From assembly GCA_943737045.1 (NCBI GenBank), contig CALSFV010000012.1:558001-622000 (forward strand): a DNA stretch of 64,000 bases, read 5' to 3'. This document shows, one piece after another, positions 1 to 11,266 of the stretch (position 1 is the first letter of the stretch; each line of letters begins with the position of its first letter). The DNA comes from Parapristionchus giblindavisi (Eukaryota > Nematoda > Chromadorea > Rhabditida > Diplogasteridae). The position numbers were made by a program, and so were the translations under genes. The notes under the pieces were generated by a model. The model did no database searches. It had not been told where the DNA came from and saw only the letters and a list, made by a program, of their open reading frames with translations.

Positions 1-1109
1 ATCAATATGAGGAGTGAAGGCCTCATGCTTCTCGAAAGACTCGGTCTGAAACAATAGATATATAATTAAATCCATTATATTCGTCTTCATCACAAATAGA
101 GTATCATTATACGATATAGTACTGAGAGAAGATCAAAGATCACAACATCACATAAACATCTTTATTCGATATCGATCAATCAATAATTTACTGTATTACC
201 TTGTGGAGTTTACATCGCTGTAGATCAATAAATATGCGTGAAGGCCTCATACTTCTCGAAAGACTCGGTCTGAAACAATAGATATATAATTAAATCCGTT
301 ATTTTCGTCCTCATCACAAATACAGTATCATAATACGATACAGTACTGAGAGAAGATCTAAGATTAAAATCACAACAACACATAAACATCTTTATTCGGT
401 ATCGGTCAATCAATAATTCACTGTATTACCTTGTGGAGTTTACATCGCTGTAGATCAATAAATATGATGCGTGAATACCTCATACTTCTGGAAAGACTCG
501 GTCTGAAACAATAGATATATAATTAAATCCATTATTTTCGTCTTCATCACAAATACAGTATCATAATACGATACAGTACTGAGAAAAGATCAAAGATTAA
601 AATCACAACAACACGTAAACATCTTTATTCGATATCGGTCAATCAATAATTCACTGTATTACTTTGTGGAGTTTACATCGCTGTAGAAAAATCAATATGA
701 TGCGTGAAGGCCTCATACTTCTGGAAAGAATCGGTCTGAAACAATAGATATATAATTAAATCCATTATTTTCGTCTTCATCACAAATACAGTATCATAAT
801 ACGATACAGTACTGAGAGAAGATCAAAGAATACAATCACAACAACACATAAACATATTTATTCGGTATCGGTCAATCAATAATTCACTGTATTACCTTGT
901 GGAGTTTACATCGCTGTAGACCAATCAATATGATGCGTGAAGGCCTCATACTTCTGGAAAGAATCGGTCTGAAACAATAGATATATAATTAAATCCATTA
1001 TTTTCGTCTTCATCACAAATACAGTATCATAATACGATACAGTACTGAGAGAAGATCAAAGATTAAAATCACAACAACAGGTAAACATCTTTATTCGATA
1101 TCGGTCAAT

Positions 1110-1178
1110 CAATAATTCACTGCATTACCTTGTGGAGTTTACATCGCAATAATTCACTGTATTACCTAGTTTACATCG
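1110..1178. repeat. Partial 37/32-bp duplication inside a monomer
   Basis: The segment CAATAATTCACTGC...ACATCG (1110-1146) is repeated immediately at 1147-1178 in a shortened form that lacks TGTGG. This is one of the few places where monomer register is broken. The same aberrant junction recurs at 4178-4246, exactly 3068 bp away, so it predates the higher-order duplication and serves as a tag for it. Confidence 0.9.
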
Positions 1179-2328
1179 CTGCAGACCAATCAATATGATG
1201 CGTGAAGGCCTCATACTTCTGGAAAGAATCGGTCTGAAACAATAGATATATAATTAAATCCATTATTTTCGTCTTCATCACAAATACAGTATCATAATAC
1301 GATACAGTACTGAGAAAAGATCAAAGATTAAAATCACAACAACACGTAAACATCTTTATTCGATATCGGTCAATCAATAATTCACTGTATTACTTTGTGG
1401 AGTTTACATCGCTGTAGGCCAATCAATATGATGCGTGAAGGCCTCATACTTCTGGAAAGAATCGGTCTGAAACAATAGATATATAATTAAATCCATTATT
1501 TTCGTCTTCATCACAAATACAGTATCATAATACGATACAGTACTGAGAGAAGATCAAAGATTAAAATCACAACAACAGGTAAACATCTTTATTCGATATC
1601 GGTCAATCAATAATTCACTGTATTACCTTGTGGAGTTTACATCGCTGTAGACCAATCAATATGAGGAGCGAAGGCCTCATACTTCTCAAAAGACTCGGTA
1701 TGAAACAATAGATATATAATTAAATCCATTATATTCGTCTTCATCACAAATAGAGTATCATTATACGATACAGTACTGAGAGAAGATCAAAGATCACAAC
1801 AACACATAAACATCTTTATTCGGTATCGGTCAAACAATAATTCACTGTATTATCTTGTGGAGTTTACATCGCTGTAGGCCAATCAATATGAGGAGCGAAG
1901 GCCTCATACTTCTCGAAAGACTCGGTCTGAAACAATAGATATATAATTAAATCCATTATTTTCGTCTTCATCACAAATACAGTATCATAATACGATACAG
2001 TACTGAGAGAAGATCAAAGATTAAAATCACAACAACACGTAAACATCTTTATTCGATATCGATCAATCAATAATTCACTGTATTACCTTGTGGAGTTTAC
2101 ATCGCTGTAGACCAATCAATATGAGGAGCGAAGGCCTCATACTTCTCGAAAAACTCGGTCTGAAACAATAGATATATAATTAAATTCATTATTTTCGTCT
2201 TCATCACAAATACAGTATCATAATACGATACAGTACTGAGAGAAGATTTAAGATTAAAATCACAACAACACATGAACATTTTTATTCGGTATCGGTCAAT
2301 CAATAATTCACTGTATTACCTTGTGGAG

Positions 2329-2582
2329 GCGAAGTGGTGTAGTGGTCTATGGCGCGCCCCATCATTCCATCTGTCCTGGGTTCGATTCCCGGTCGTTTCA
2401 CCGCCTCCGCCTCACCAAGGCGCCCGAAAGGGGAATTGGTAGTGACTAGATCATGCGGTAAAGTAGGTCCGAAGAAGAGATTAGGCCCTCCGGACTGAAT
2501 TGGCCTTGAAATATCACTGGCCTAGCAGTGATAACCCGCAGGACTTCGTGTGCCTTGAATAACGGGTTGTACCTTTACCTTT
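2329..2582 (+). mobile_element. tRNA-derived SINE, copy 1
   Basis: A 254-bp non-autonomous retrotransposon. The head (about 2329-2402) resembles a tRNA: an A box TGGTGTAGTGG at 2335-2345, a B box GGTTCGATTCC at 2379-2389, and a T-arm-like stem CTGGG/CCCGG around TTCGATT. The body (about 2403-2570) is not tRNA-like. It contains a hairpin CGCCT-CACCA-AGGCG and a 7-bp hairpin ATCACTG/CAGTGAT. The tail is built from ACCTTT/TTTTTACC, and its T runs could also stop Pol III. Flanks repeat TTACCTTGTGGAG (2316-2328 and 2583-2595) as the target-site duplication. It encodes no protein and would need a LINE in trans. The exact tRNA ancestor was not identified. Confidence 0.88.
2335..2389 (+). promoter_or_regulatory. 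Internal Pol III promoter (A and B boxes) of SINE copy 1
   Basis: TGGTGTAGTGG at 2335-2345 fits the A-box consensus TRGYNNARNNG at every fixed position. GGTTCGATTCC at 2379-2389 fits the B-box consensus GGTTCGANNCC. The spacing of 33 bp between the boxes is normal for tRNA-type promoters. The same arrangement is present in copies 2 and 3. Confidence 0.85.
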
Positions 2583-2595
2583 TTACCTTGTGGAG
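2583..2595. repeat. SINE target-site duplication, right copy
   Basis: TTACCTTGTGGAG repeats the 13 bases at 2316-2328 that precede the SINE. The first five bases also match the end of the tail unit TTTTTACC, so the exact border between tail and duplicated target is ambiguous by several bases. Confidence 0.8.
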
Positions 2596-4177
2596 TTTAC
2601 ATCGCTGTAGACCAATCAATATGAGGAGTGAAGGCCTCATGCTTCTCGAAAGACTCGGTCTGAAACAATAGATATATAATTAAATCCATTATATTCGTCT
2701 TCATCACAAATAGAGTATCATTATACGATACAGTACTGAGAGAAGATCAAAGATCACAACAACACATAAACATCTTTATTCGGTATCGGTCAAACAATAA
2801 TTCACTGTATTATCTTGTGGAGTTTACATCGCTGTAGGCCAATCAATATGAGGAGCGAAGGCCTCATACTTCTCGAAAGACTCGGTCTGAAACAATAGAT
2901 ATATAATTAAATCCATTATATTCGTCTTCATCACAAATAGAGTATCATTATACGATATAGTACTGAGAGAAGATCAAAGATCACAACAACACATAAACAT
3001 CTTTATTCGATATCGATCAATCAATAATTTACTGTATTACCTTGTGGAGTTTACATCGCTGTAGGCCAATCAATATGAGGAGCGAAGGCCTCATACTTCT
3101 CGAAAGACTCGGTCTGAAACAATAGATATATAATTAAATCCATTATATTCGTCTTCATCACAAATAGAGTATCATTATACGATATAGTACTGAGAGAAGA
3201 TCAAAGATCACAACAACACATAAACATCTTTATTCGATATCGATCAATCAATAATTTACTGTATTACCTTGTGGAGTTTACATCGCTGTAGATCAATAAA
3301 TATGCGTGAAGGCCTCATACTTCTGGAAAGACTCGGTCTGAAACAATAGATATATAATTAAATCCATTATATTCGTCTTCATCACAAATACAGTATCATA
3401 ATACGATACAGTACTGAGAGAAGATCAAAGATTAAAATCACAACAACACATAAACATCTTTATTCGGTATCGGTCAATCAATAATTCACTGTATTACCTT
3501 GTGGAGTTTACATCGCTGTAGATCAATAAATATGATGCGTGAATACCTCATACTTCTGGAAAGACTCGGTCTGAAACAATAGATATATAATTAAATCCAT
3601 TATTTTCGTCTTCATCACAAATACAGTATCATAATACGATACAGTACTGAGAAAAGATCAAAGATTAAAATCACAACAACACGTAAACATCTTTATTCGA
3701 TATCGGTCAATCAATAATTCACTGTATTACTTTGTGGAGTTTACATCGCTGTAGAAAAATCAATATGATGCGTGAAGGCCTCATACTTCTGGAAAGAATC
3801 GGTCTGAAACAATAGATATATAATTAAATCCATTATTTTCGTCTTCATCACAAATACAGTATCATAATACGATACAGTACTGAGAGAAGATCAAAGAATA
3901 CAATCACAACAACACATAAACATATTTATTCGGTATCGGTCAATCAATAATTCACTGTATTACCTTGTGGAGTTTACATCGCTGTAGACCAATCAATATG
4001 ATGCGTGAAGGCCTCATACTTCTGGAAAGAATCGGTCTGAAACAATAGATATATAATTAAATCCATTATTTTCGTCTTCATCACAAATACAGTATCATAA
4101 TACGATACAGTACTGAGAGAAGATCAAAGATTAAAATCACAACAACAGGTAAACATCTTTATTCGATATCGGTCAAT

Positions 4178-4246
4178 CAATAATTCACTGCATTACCTTG
4201 TGGAGTTTACATCGCAATAATTCACTGTATTACCTAGTTTACATCG
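4178..4246. repeat. Second copy of the 37/32-bp aberrant junction
   Basis: Identical in structure to 1110-1178: the partial repeat of the CAATAATTCACTG segment followed by TTACCTAGTTTACATCG and the CTGCAGACC variant. It marks the second copy of the 3068-bp unit. Confidence 0.9.
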
Positions 4247-5396
4247 CTGCAGACCAATCAATATGATGCGTGAAGGCCTCATACTTCTGGAAAGAATCGG
4301 TCTGAAACAATAGATATATAATTAAATCCATTATTTTCGTCTTCATCACAAATACAGTATCATAATACGATACAGTACTGAGAAAAGATCAAAGATTAAA
4401 ATCACAACAACACGTAAACATCTTTATTCGATATCGGTCAATCAATAATTCACTGTATTACTTTGTGGAGTTTACATCGCTGTAGGCCAATCAATATGAT
4501 GCGTGAAGGCCTCATACTTCTGGAAAGAATCGGTCTGAAACAATAGATATATAATTAAATCCATTATTTTCGTCTTCATCACAAATACAGTATCATAATA
4601 CGATACAGTACTGAGAGAAGATCAAAGATTAAAATCACAACAACAGGTAAACATCTTTATTCGATATCGGTCAATCAATAATTCACTGTATTACCTTGTG
4701 GAGTTTACATCGCTGTAGACCAATCAATATGAGGAGCGAAGGCCTCATACTTCTCAAAAGACTCGGTATGAAACAATAGATATATAATTAAATCCATTAT
4801 ATTCGTCTTCATCACAAATAGAGTATCATTATACGATACAGTACTGAGAGAAGATCAAAGATCACAACAACACATAAACATCTTTATTCGGTATCGGTCA
4901 AACAATAATTCACTGTATTATCTTGTGGAGTTTACATCGCTGTAGGCCAATCAATATGAGGAGCGAAGGCCTCATACTTCTCGAAAGACTCGGTCTGAAA
5001 CAATAGATATATAATTAAATCCATTATTTTCGTCTTCATCACAAATACAGTATCATAATACGATACAGTACTGAGAGAAGATCAAAGATTAAAATCACAA
5101 CAACACGTAAACATCTTTATTCGATATCGATCAATCAATAATTCACTGTATTACCTTGTGGAGTTTACATCGCTGTAGACCAATCAATATGAGGAGCGAA
5201 GGCCTCATACTTCTCGAAAAACTCGGTCTGAAACAATAGATATATAATTAAATTCATTATTTTCGTCTTCATCACAAATACAGTATCATAATACGATACA
5301 GTACTGAGAGAAGATTTAAGATTAAAATCACAACAACACATGAACATTTTTATTCGGTATCGGTCAATCAATAATTCACTGTATTACCTTGTGGAG

Positions 5397-5658
5397 GCGA
5401 AGTGGTGTAGTGGTCTATGGCGCGCCCCATCATTCCATCTGTCCTGGGTTCGATTCCCGGTCGTTTCACCGCCTCCGCCTCACCAAGGCGCCCGAAAGGG
5501 GAATTGGTAGTGACTAGATCATGCGGTAAAGTAGGTCCGAAGAAGAGATTAGGCCCTCCGGACTGAATTGGCCTTGAAATATCACTGGCCTAGCAGTGAT
5601 AACCCGCAGGACTTCGTGTGCCTTGAATAACGGGTTGTACCTTTACCTTTTTACCTTT
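5397..5658 (+). mobile_element. tRNA-derived SINE, copy 2
   Basis: As far as I could compare by eye it is identical to copy 1 in head and body, but 8 bp longer because the tail has one extra TTTTTACC unit. The A box is at 5403-5413 and the B box at 5447-5457. The flanking TTACCTTGTGGAG lies at 5384-5396 and 5659-5671. It sits at the same monomer position as copies 1 and 3 with matching flanks, so it arose by satellite amplification, not by a separate retrotransposition event. Confidence 0.88.
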
Positions 5659-6597
5659 TTACCTTGTGGAGTTTACATCGCTGTAGACCAATCAATATGA
5701 GGAGTGAAGGCCTCATGCTTCTCGAAAGACTCGGTCTGAAACAATAGATATATAATTAAATCCATTATATTCGTCTTCATCACAAATAGAGTATCATTAT
5801 ACGATACAGTACTGAGAGAAGATCAAAGATCACAACAACACATAAACATCTTTATTCGGTATCGGTCAAACAATAATTCACTGTATTATCTTGTGGAGTT
5901 TACATCGCTGTAGGCCAATCAATATGAGGAGCGAAGGCCTCATACTTCTCGAAAGACTCGGTCTGAAACAATAGATATATAATTAAATCCATTATTTTCG
6001 TCTTCATCACAAATACAGTATCATAATACGATACAGTACTGAGAGAAGATCAAAGATTAAAATCACAACAACACATAAACATCTTTATTCGGTATCGGTC
6101 AATCAATAATTCACTGTATTACTTTGTGGAGTTTACATCGCTGTAGGCCAATCAATATGAGGAGCGAAGGCCTCATACTTCTCGAAAGACTCGGTCTGAA
6201 ACAATAGATATATAATTAAATCCATTATTTTCGTCTTCATCACAAATACAGTATCATAATACGATACAGTACTGAGAGAAGATCAAAGATTAAAATCACA
6301 ACAACACGTAAACATCTTTATTCGATATCGATCAATCAATAATTCACTGTATTACCTTGTGGAGTTTACATCGCTGTAGACCAATCAATATGAGGAGCGA
6401 AGGCCTCATACTTCTCGAAAAACTCGGTATGAAACAATAGATATATAATTAAATCCATTATTTTCGTCTTCATCACAAATACAGTATCATAATACGATAC
6501 AGTACTGAGAGAAGATTTAAGATTAAAATCACAACAACACATGAACATTTTTATTCGGTATCGGTCAATCAATAATTCACTGTATTACCTTGTGGAG

Positions 6598-6859
6598 GCG
6601 AAGTGGTGTAGTGGTCTATGGCGCGCCCCATCATTCCATCTGTCCTGGGTTCGATTCCCGGTCGTTTCACCGCCTCCGCCTCACCAAGGCGCCCGAAAGG
6701 GGAATTGGTAGTGACTAGATCATGCGGTAAAGTAGGTCCGAAGAAGAGATTAGGCCCTCCGGACTGAATTGGCCTTGAAATATCACTGGCCTAGCAGTGA
6801 TAACCCGCAGGACTTCGTGTGCCTTGAATAACGGGTTGTACCTTTACCTTTTTACCTTT
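6598..6859 (+). mobile_element. tRNA-derived SINE, copy 3
   Basis: 262 bp, the same length and tail form as copy 2 and exactly 1201 bp downstream of it. The A box is at 6604-6614 and the B box at 6648-6658. The flanking TTACCTTGTGGAG lies at 6585-6597 and 6860-6872. Because the promoter boxes are intact in all three copies, each could in principle be transcribed by Pol III. Whether it is expressed cannot be told from sequence. Confidence 0.88.
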
Positions 6860-8720
6860 TTACCTTGTGGAGTTTACATCGCTGTAGACCAATCAATATG
6901 AGGAGTGAAGGCCTCATGCTTCTCGAAAGACTCGGTCTGAAACAATAGATATATAATTAAATCCATTATATTCGTCTTCATCACAAATAGAGTATCATTA
7001 TACGATACAGTACTGAGAGAAGATCAAAGATCACAACAACACATAAACATCTTTATTCGGTATCGGTCAAACAATAATTCACTGTATTATCTTGTGGAGT
7101 TTACATCGCTGTAGGCCAATCAATATGAGGAGCGAAGGCCTCATACTTCTCGAAAGACTCGGTCTGAAACAATAGATATATAATTAAATCCATTATTTTC
7201 GTCTTCATCACAAATACAGTATCATAATACGATACAGTACTGAGAGAAGATCAAAGATTAAAATCACAACAACACATAAACATCTTTATTCGGTATCGGT
7301 CAATCAATAATTCACTGTATTACTTTGTGGAGTTTACATCGCTGTAGGCCAATCAATATGAGGAGCGAAGGCCTCATACTTCTCGAAAGACTCGGTCTGA
7401 AACAATAGATATATAATTAAATCCATTATTTTCGTCTTCATCACAAATACAGTATCATAATACGATACAGTACTGAGAGAAGATCAAAGATTAAAATCAC
7501 AACAACACGTAAACATCTTTATTCGATATCGATCAATCAATAATTCACTGTATTACCTTGTGGAGTTTACATCGCTGTAGACCAATCAATATGAGGAGCG
7601 AAGGCCTCATACTTCTCGAAAAACTCGGTATGAAACAATAGATATATAATTAAATCCATTATTTTCGTCTTCATCACAAATACAGTATCATAATACGATA
7701 CAGTACTGAGAGAAGATCAAAGATTAAAATCACAACAACAGGTAAACATCTTTATTCGATATCGGTCAATCAATAATTCACTGTATTACCTTGTGGAGTT
7801 TACATCGCTGTAGACCAATCAATATGAGGAGCGAAGGCCTCATACTTCTCAAAAGACTCGGTATGAAACAATAGATATATAATTAAATCCATTATTTTCG
7901 TCTTCATCACAAATACAGTATCATAATATGATACAGTACTGAGAGAAGATTTAAGATTAAAATCACAAAAACACATGAACATTTTTATTCGGTATCGGTC
8001 AATCAATAATTCACTGTATTACCTTGTGGAGTTTACATCGCTGTAGACCAATCAATATGAGGAGGCCTCATGCTTCTCGAAAGACTCGGTCTGAAACAAT
8101 AGATATATAATTAAATCCATTATATTCGTCTTCATCACAAATAGAGTATCATTATACGATACAGTACTGAGAGAAGATCAAAGATCACAACAACACATAA
8201 ACATCTTTATTCGGTATCGGTCAAACAATAATTCACTGTATTACCTTGTGGAGTTTACATCGCTGTAGGCCAATCAATATGAGGAGCGAAGGCCTCATAC
8301 TTCTCGAAAGACTCGGTCTGAAACAATAGATATATAATTAAATCCATTATTTTCGTCTTCATCACAAATACAGTATCATAATACGATACAGTACTGAGAG
8401 AAGATCAAAGATTAAAATCACAACAACACGTAAACATCTTTATTCGATATCGATCAATCAATAATTCCCTGTATTACCTTGTGGAGTTTACATCGCTGTA
8501 GACCAATCAATATGAGGAGCGAAGGCCTCATACTTCTCGAAAAACTCGGTATGAAACAATAGATATATAATTAAATCCATTATTTTCGTCTTCATCACAA
8601 ATACAGTATCATAATACGATACAGTACTGAGAGAAGATTTAAGATTAAAATCACAACAACACGTAAACATCTTTATTCGATATCGATCAATCAATAATTC
8701 ACTGTATTACCTTGTGGAGT
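6860..8720. repeat. Satellite following the last SINE
   Basis: Ordinary monomers. The first four repeat 5659-6597 (offset 1201). A shortened junction near 8060 reads ATATGAGGAGGCCTCATGC, with GTGAA-type bases missing, so one monomer is slightly short. No gene or RNA is seen. Confidence 0.85.
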
Positions 8721-11266
8721 TTACATCGCTGTAGGCCAATCAATATGAGGAGCGAAGGCCTCATACTTCTCGAAAGACTCGGTCTGAAACAATAGATATA
8801 TAATTAAATCCATTATTTTCGTCTTCATCACAAATACAGTATCATAATACGATACAGTACTGAGAGAAGATTTAAGATTAAAATCACAACAACACGTAAA
8901 CATCTTTATTCGATATCGATCAATCAATAATTCACTGTATTACCTTGTGGAGTTTACATCGCTATAGACCAATCAATATGATGCGTGAATGCCTCATACT
9001 TCTCGAAAGACTCGGTCTGAAACAATAGATATATAATTAAATCCATTATTTTCGTCTTCATCACAAATACAGTATCATAATACGATACAGTACTGAGAGA
9101 AGATCAAAGATTAAAATCACAACAACACATAAACATCTTTATTCGGTATCGGTCAATCAATAATTCACTGTATTACCTTATGGAGTTTACATCGCTGTAG
9201 ACCAATCAATATGAGGAGCGAAGGTCTCATACTTCTCGAAAGACTCGGTCTGAAAAAAAAGATATATAATTAAATCCATTATATTCGTCTTCATCACAAA
9301 TACAGTATCATAATACGATACAGTACTGAGAGAAGATCAAAGATCACAACAACACGTAAACATCTTTATTCGATATCGGTCAATCAATAATTCACTGTAT
9401 TACCTTGTGGAGTTTACATCGCTGTAGACCAATCAATATGAGGAGCGAAGACCTCATACTTCTCGAAAGACTCGGTCTGAAACAATAGATATATAATTAA
9501 ATCCATTATTTTCGTCTTCAGCACAAATACAGTATCATAATACGATACAGTACTGAGAGAAGATCAAAGATCACAACAACATATAAACATCTTTATTCGG
9601 TATCGGTCAATCAATAATTCACTGTATTACCTTGTGGAGTTTACATCGCTGTAGACCAATCAATATGAGGAGCGAAGGCCTCATACTTCTCGAAATACTC
9701 GGTCTGAAACAATAGATATATAATTAAATCCATTATATTCGTCTTCATCACAAATACAGTATCATAGTACGATACAGTACTGAGAGAAGATCAAAGATTA
9801 AAATCACAACAACACGTAAACATCTTTATTCGATATCGGTCAATCAATTATTCACTGTATTACCTTGTGGAGTTTACATCGCTGTAGGCCAATCAATATG
9901 AGGAGCGAAGGCCTCATACTTCTCGAAAGACTCGGTCTGAAACAATAGATATATAATTAAATCCATTATTTTCGTCTTCATCACAAATACAGTATCATAA
10001 TACGATACAGTACTGAGAGAAGATCAAAGATTAAAATCACAACAACACGTAAACATCTTTATTCGATATCGATCAATCAATAATTCCCTGTATTACCTTG
10101 TGGAGTTTACATCGCTGTAGACCAATCAATATGAGGAGCGAAGGCCTCATACTTCTCGAAAAACTCGGTCTGAAACAATAGATATATAATTAAATCCATT
10201 ATTTTCGTCTTCATCACAAATACAGTATCATAATACGATACAGTACTGAGAGAAGATTTAAGATTAAAATCACAACAACACGTAAACATCTTTATTCGAT
10301 ATCGATCAATCAATAATTCACTGTATTACCTTGTGGAGTTTACATCGCTATAGACCAATCAATATGATGCGTGAATGCCTCATACTTCTCGAAAGACTCG
10401 GTCTGAAACAATAGATATATAATTAAATCCATTATTTTCGTCTTCATCACAAATACAGTATCATAATACGATACAGTACTGAGAGAAGATCAAAGATTAA
10501 AATCACAACAACACATAAACATCTTTATTCGGTATCGGTCAATCAATAATTCACTGTATTACCTTATGGAGTTTACATCGCTGTAGACCAATCAATATGA
10601 GGAGCGAAGGTCTCATACTTCTCGAAAGACTCGGTCTGAAAAAAAAGATATATAATTAAATCCATTATATTCGTCTTCATCACAAATACAGTATCATAAT
10701 ACGATACAGTACTGAGAGAAGATCAAAGATCACAACAACACGTAAACATCTTTATTCGATATCGGTCAATCAATAATTCACTGTATTACCTTGTGGAGTT
10801 TACATCGCTGTAGACCAATCAATATGAGGAGCGAAGACCTCATACTTCTCGAAAGACTCGGTCTGAAACAATAGATATATAATTAAATCCATTATTTTCG
10901 TCTTCAGCACAAATACAGTATCATAATACGATACAGTACTGAGAGAAGATCAAAGATCACAACAACATATAAACATCTTTATTCGGTATCGGTCAATCAA
11001 TAATTCACTGTATTACCTTGTGGAGTTTACATCGCTGTAGACCAATCAATATGAGGAGCGAAGGCCTCATACTTCTCGAAAGACTCGGTCTGAAACAATA
11101 GATATATAATTAAATCCATTATATTCGTCTTCATCACAAATACAGTATCATAGTACGATACAGTACTGAGAGAAGATCAAAGATTAAAATCACAACAACA
11201 CGTAAACATCTTTATTCGATATCGGTCAATCAATTATTCACTGTATTACCTTGTGGAGTTTACATC
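8721..11266. repeat. Hexameric higher-order repeat, 1386 bp, about two units
   Basis: 8721 to about 9880 matches 10107 to about 11266 at +1386 bp, which equals four 233-bp plus two 227-bp monomers. Shared private markers include GCTATAGACC with GATGCGTGAATGCC (8961 and 10347), CCTTATGGAG, the run CTGAAAAAAAAGAT (near 9251 and 10637), GAAGACCTC, CTTCAGCAC and CATAGTACG. A few differences, such as CGAAATACTC versus CGAAAGACTC, show the copies have begun to diverge. Confidence 0.85.

Larger units (their letters stand above)
1..2595. repeat. SINE-bearing higher-order unit, copy 1 (partial)
   Basis: This stretch matches 3069-5663 at a constant offset of 3068 bp, including private markers: the GATCAATAAATATGCG junction, the GAATACCTCAT variant, the rearranged junction at 1110-1178, and the SINE insertion point. 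The unit is satellite monomers plus one SINE. The window begins inside it, so the full unit extends leftwards. The two copies differ by only a few substitutions and by 8 bp in the SINE tail, which implies recent duplication. Confidence 0.9.
2596..5671. repeat. SINE-bearing higher-order unit, copy 2 (about 3.07 kb)
   Basis: Satellite monomers followed by SINE copy 2, aligned to 1-2595 at +3068 bp. The first two monomers after SINE 1 carry the GAGGAGTG, ATGCTTCTC and CAAACAATAATTC variants. These same variants recur right after SINE copies 2 and 3, so the flanks and the SINE travel as one amplified unit. Apart from the SINE there is no gene in this stretch. Confidence 0.88.
5397..7798. repeat. 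Tandem 1201-bp higher-order repeat (SINE plus four monomers), two units
   Basis: 5397-6597 and 6598-7798 form two consecutive units of 1201 bp, each beginning with the 262-bp SINE and followed by four satellite monomers. The satellite parts correspond nearly base for base. The second unit is followed by ordinary satellite at about 7799 rather than by another SINE. This looks like a local unequal-exchange product of the longer 3068-bp unit. Confidence 0.87.

Noticed and set aside
2329..2402. A functional tRNA gene
   Set aside because: A and B boxes and a T-arm are present, but no complete cloverleaf with a clear anticodon arm and matching acceptor stem is found. The sequence continues into a SINE body and repeat tail with target duplications.
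225..10313. Repeated minus-strand ORFs of 62-68 codons in satellite monomers
   Set aside because: They begin at TTG, cover nearly a whole 233-bp monomer by chance, and are closed by stops in most monomers. The monomer length is not a multiple of three and there is no sign of codon constraint.
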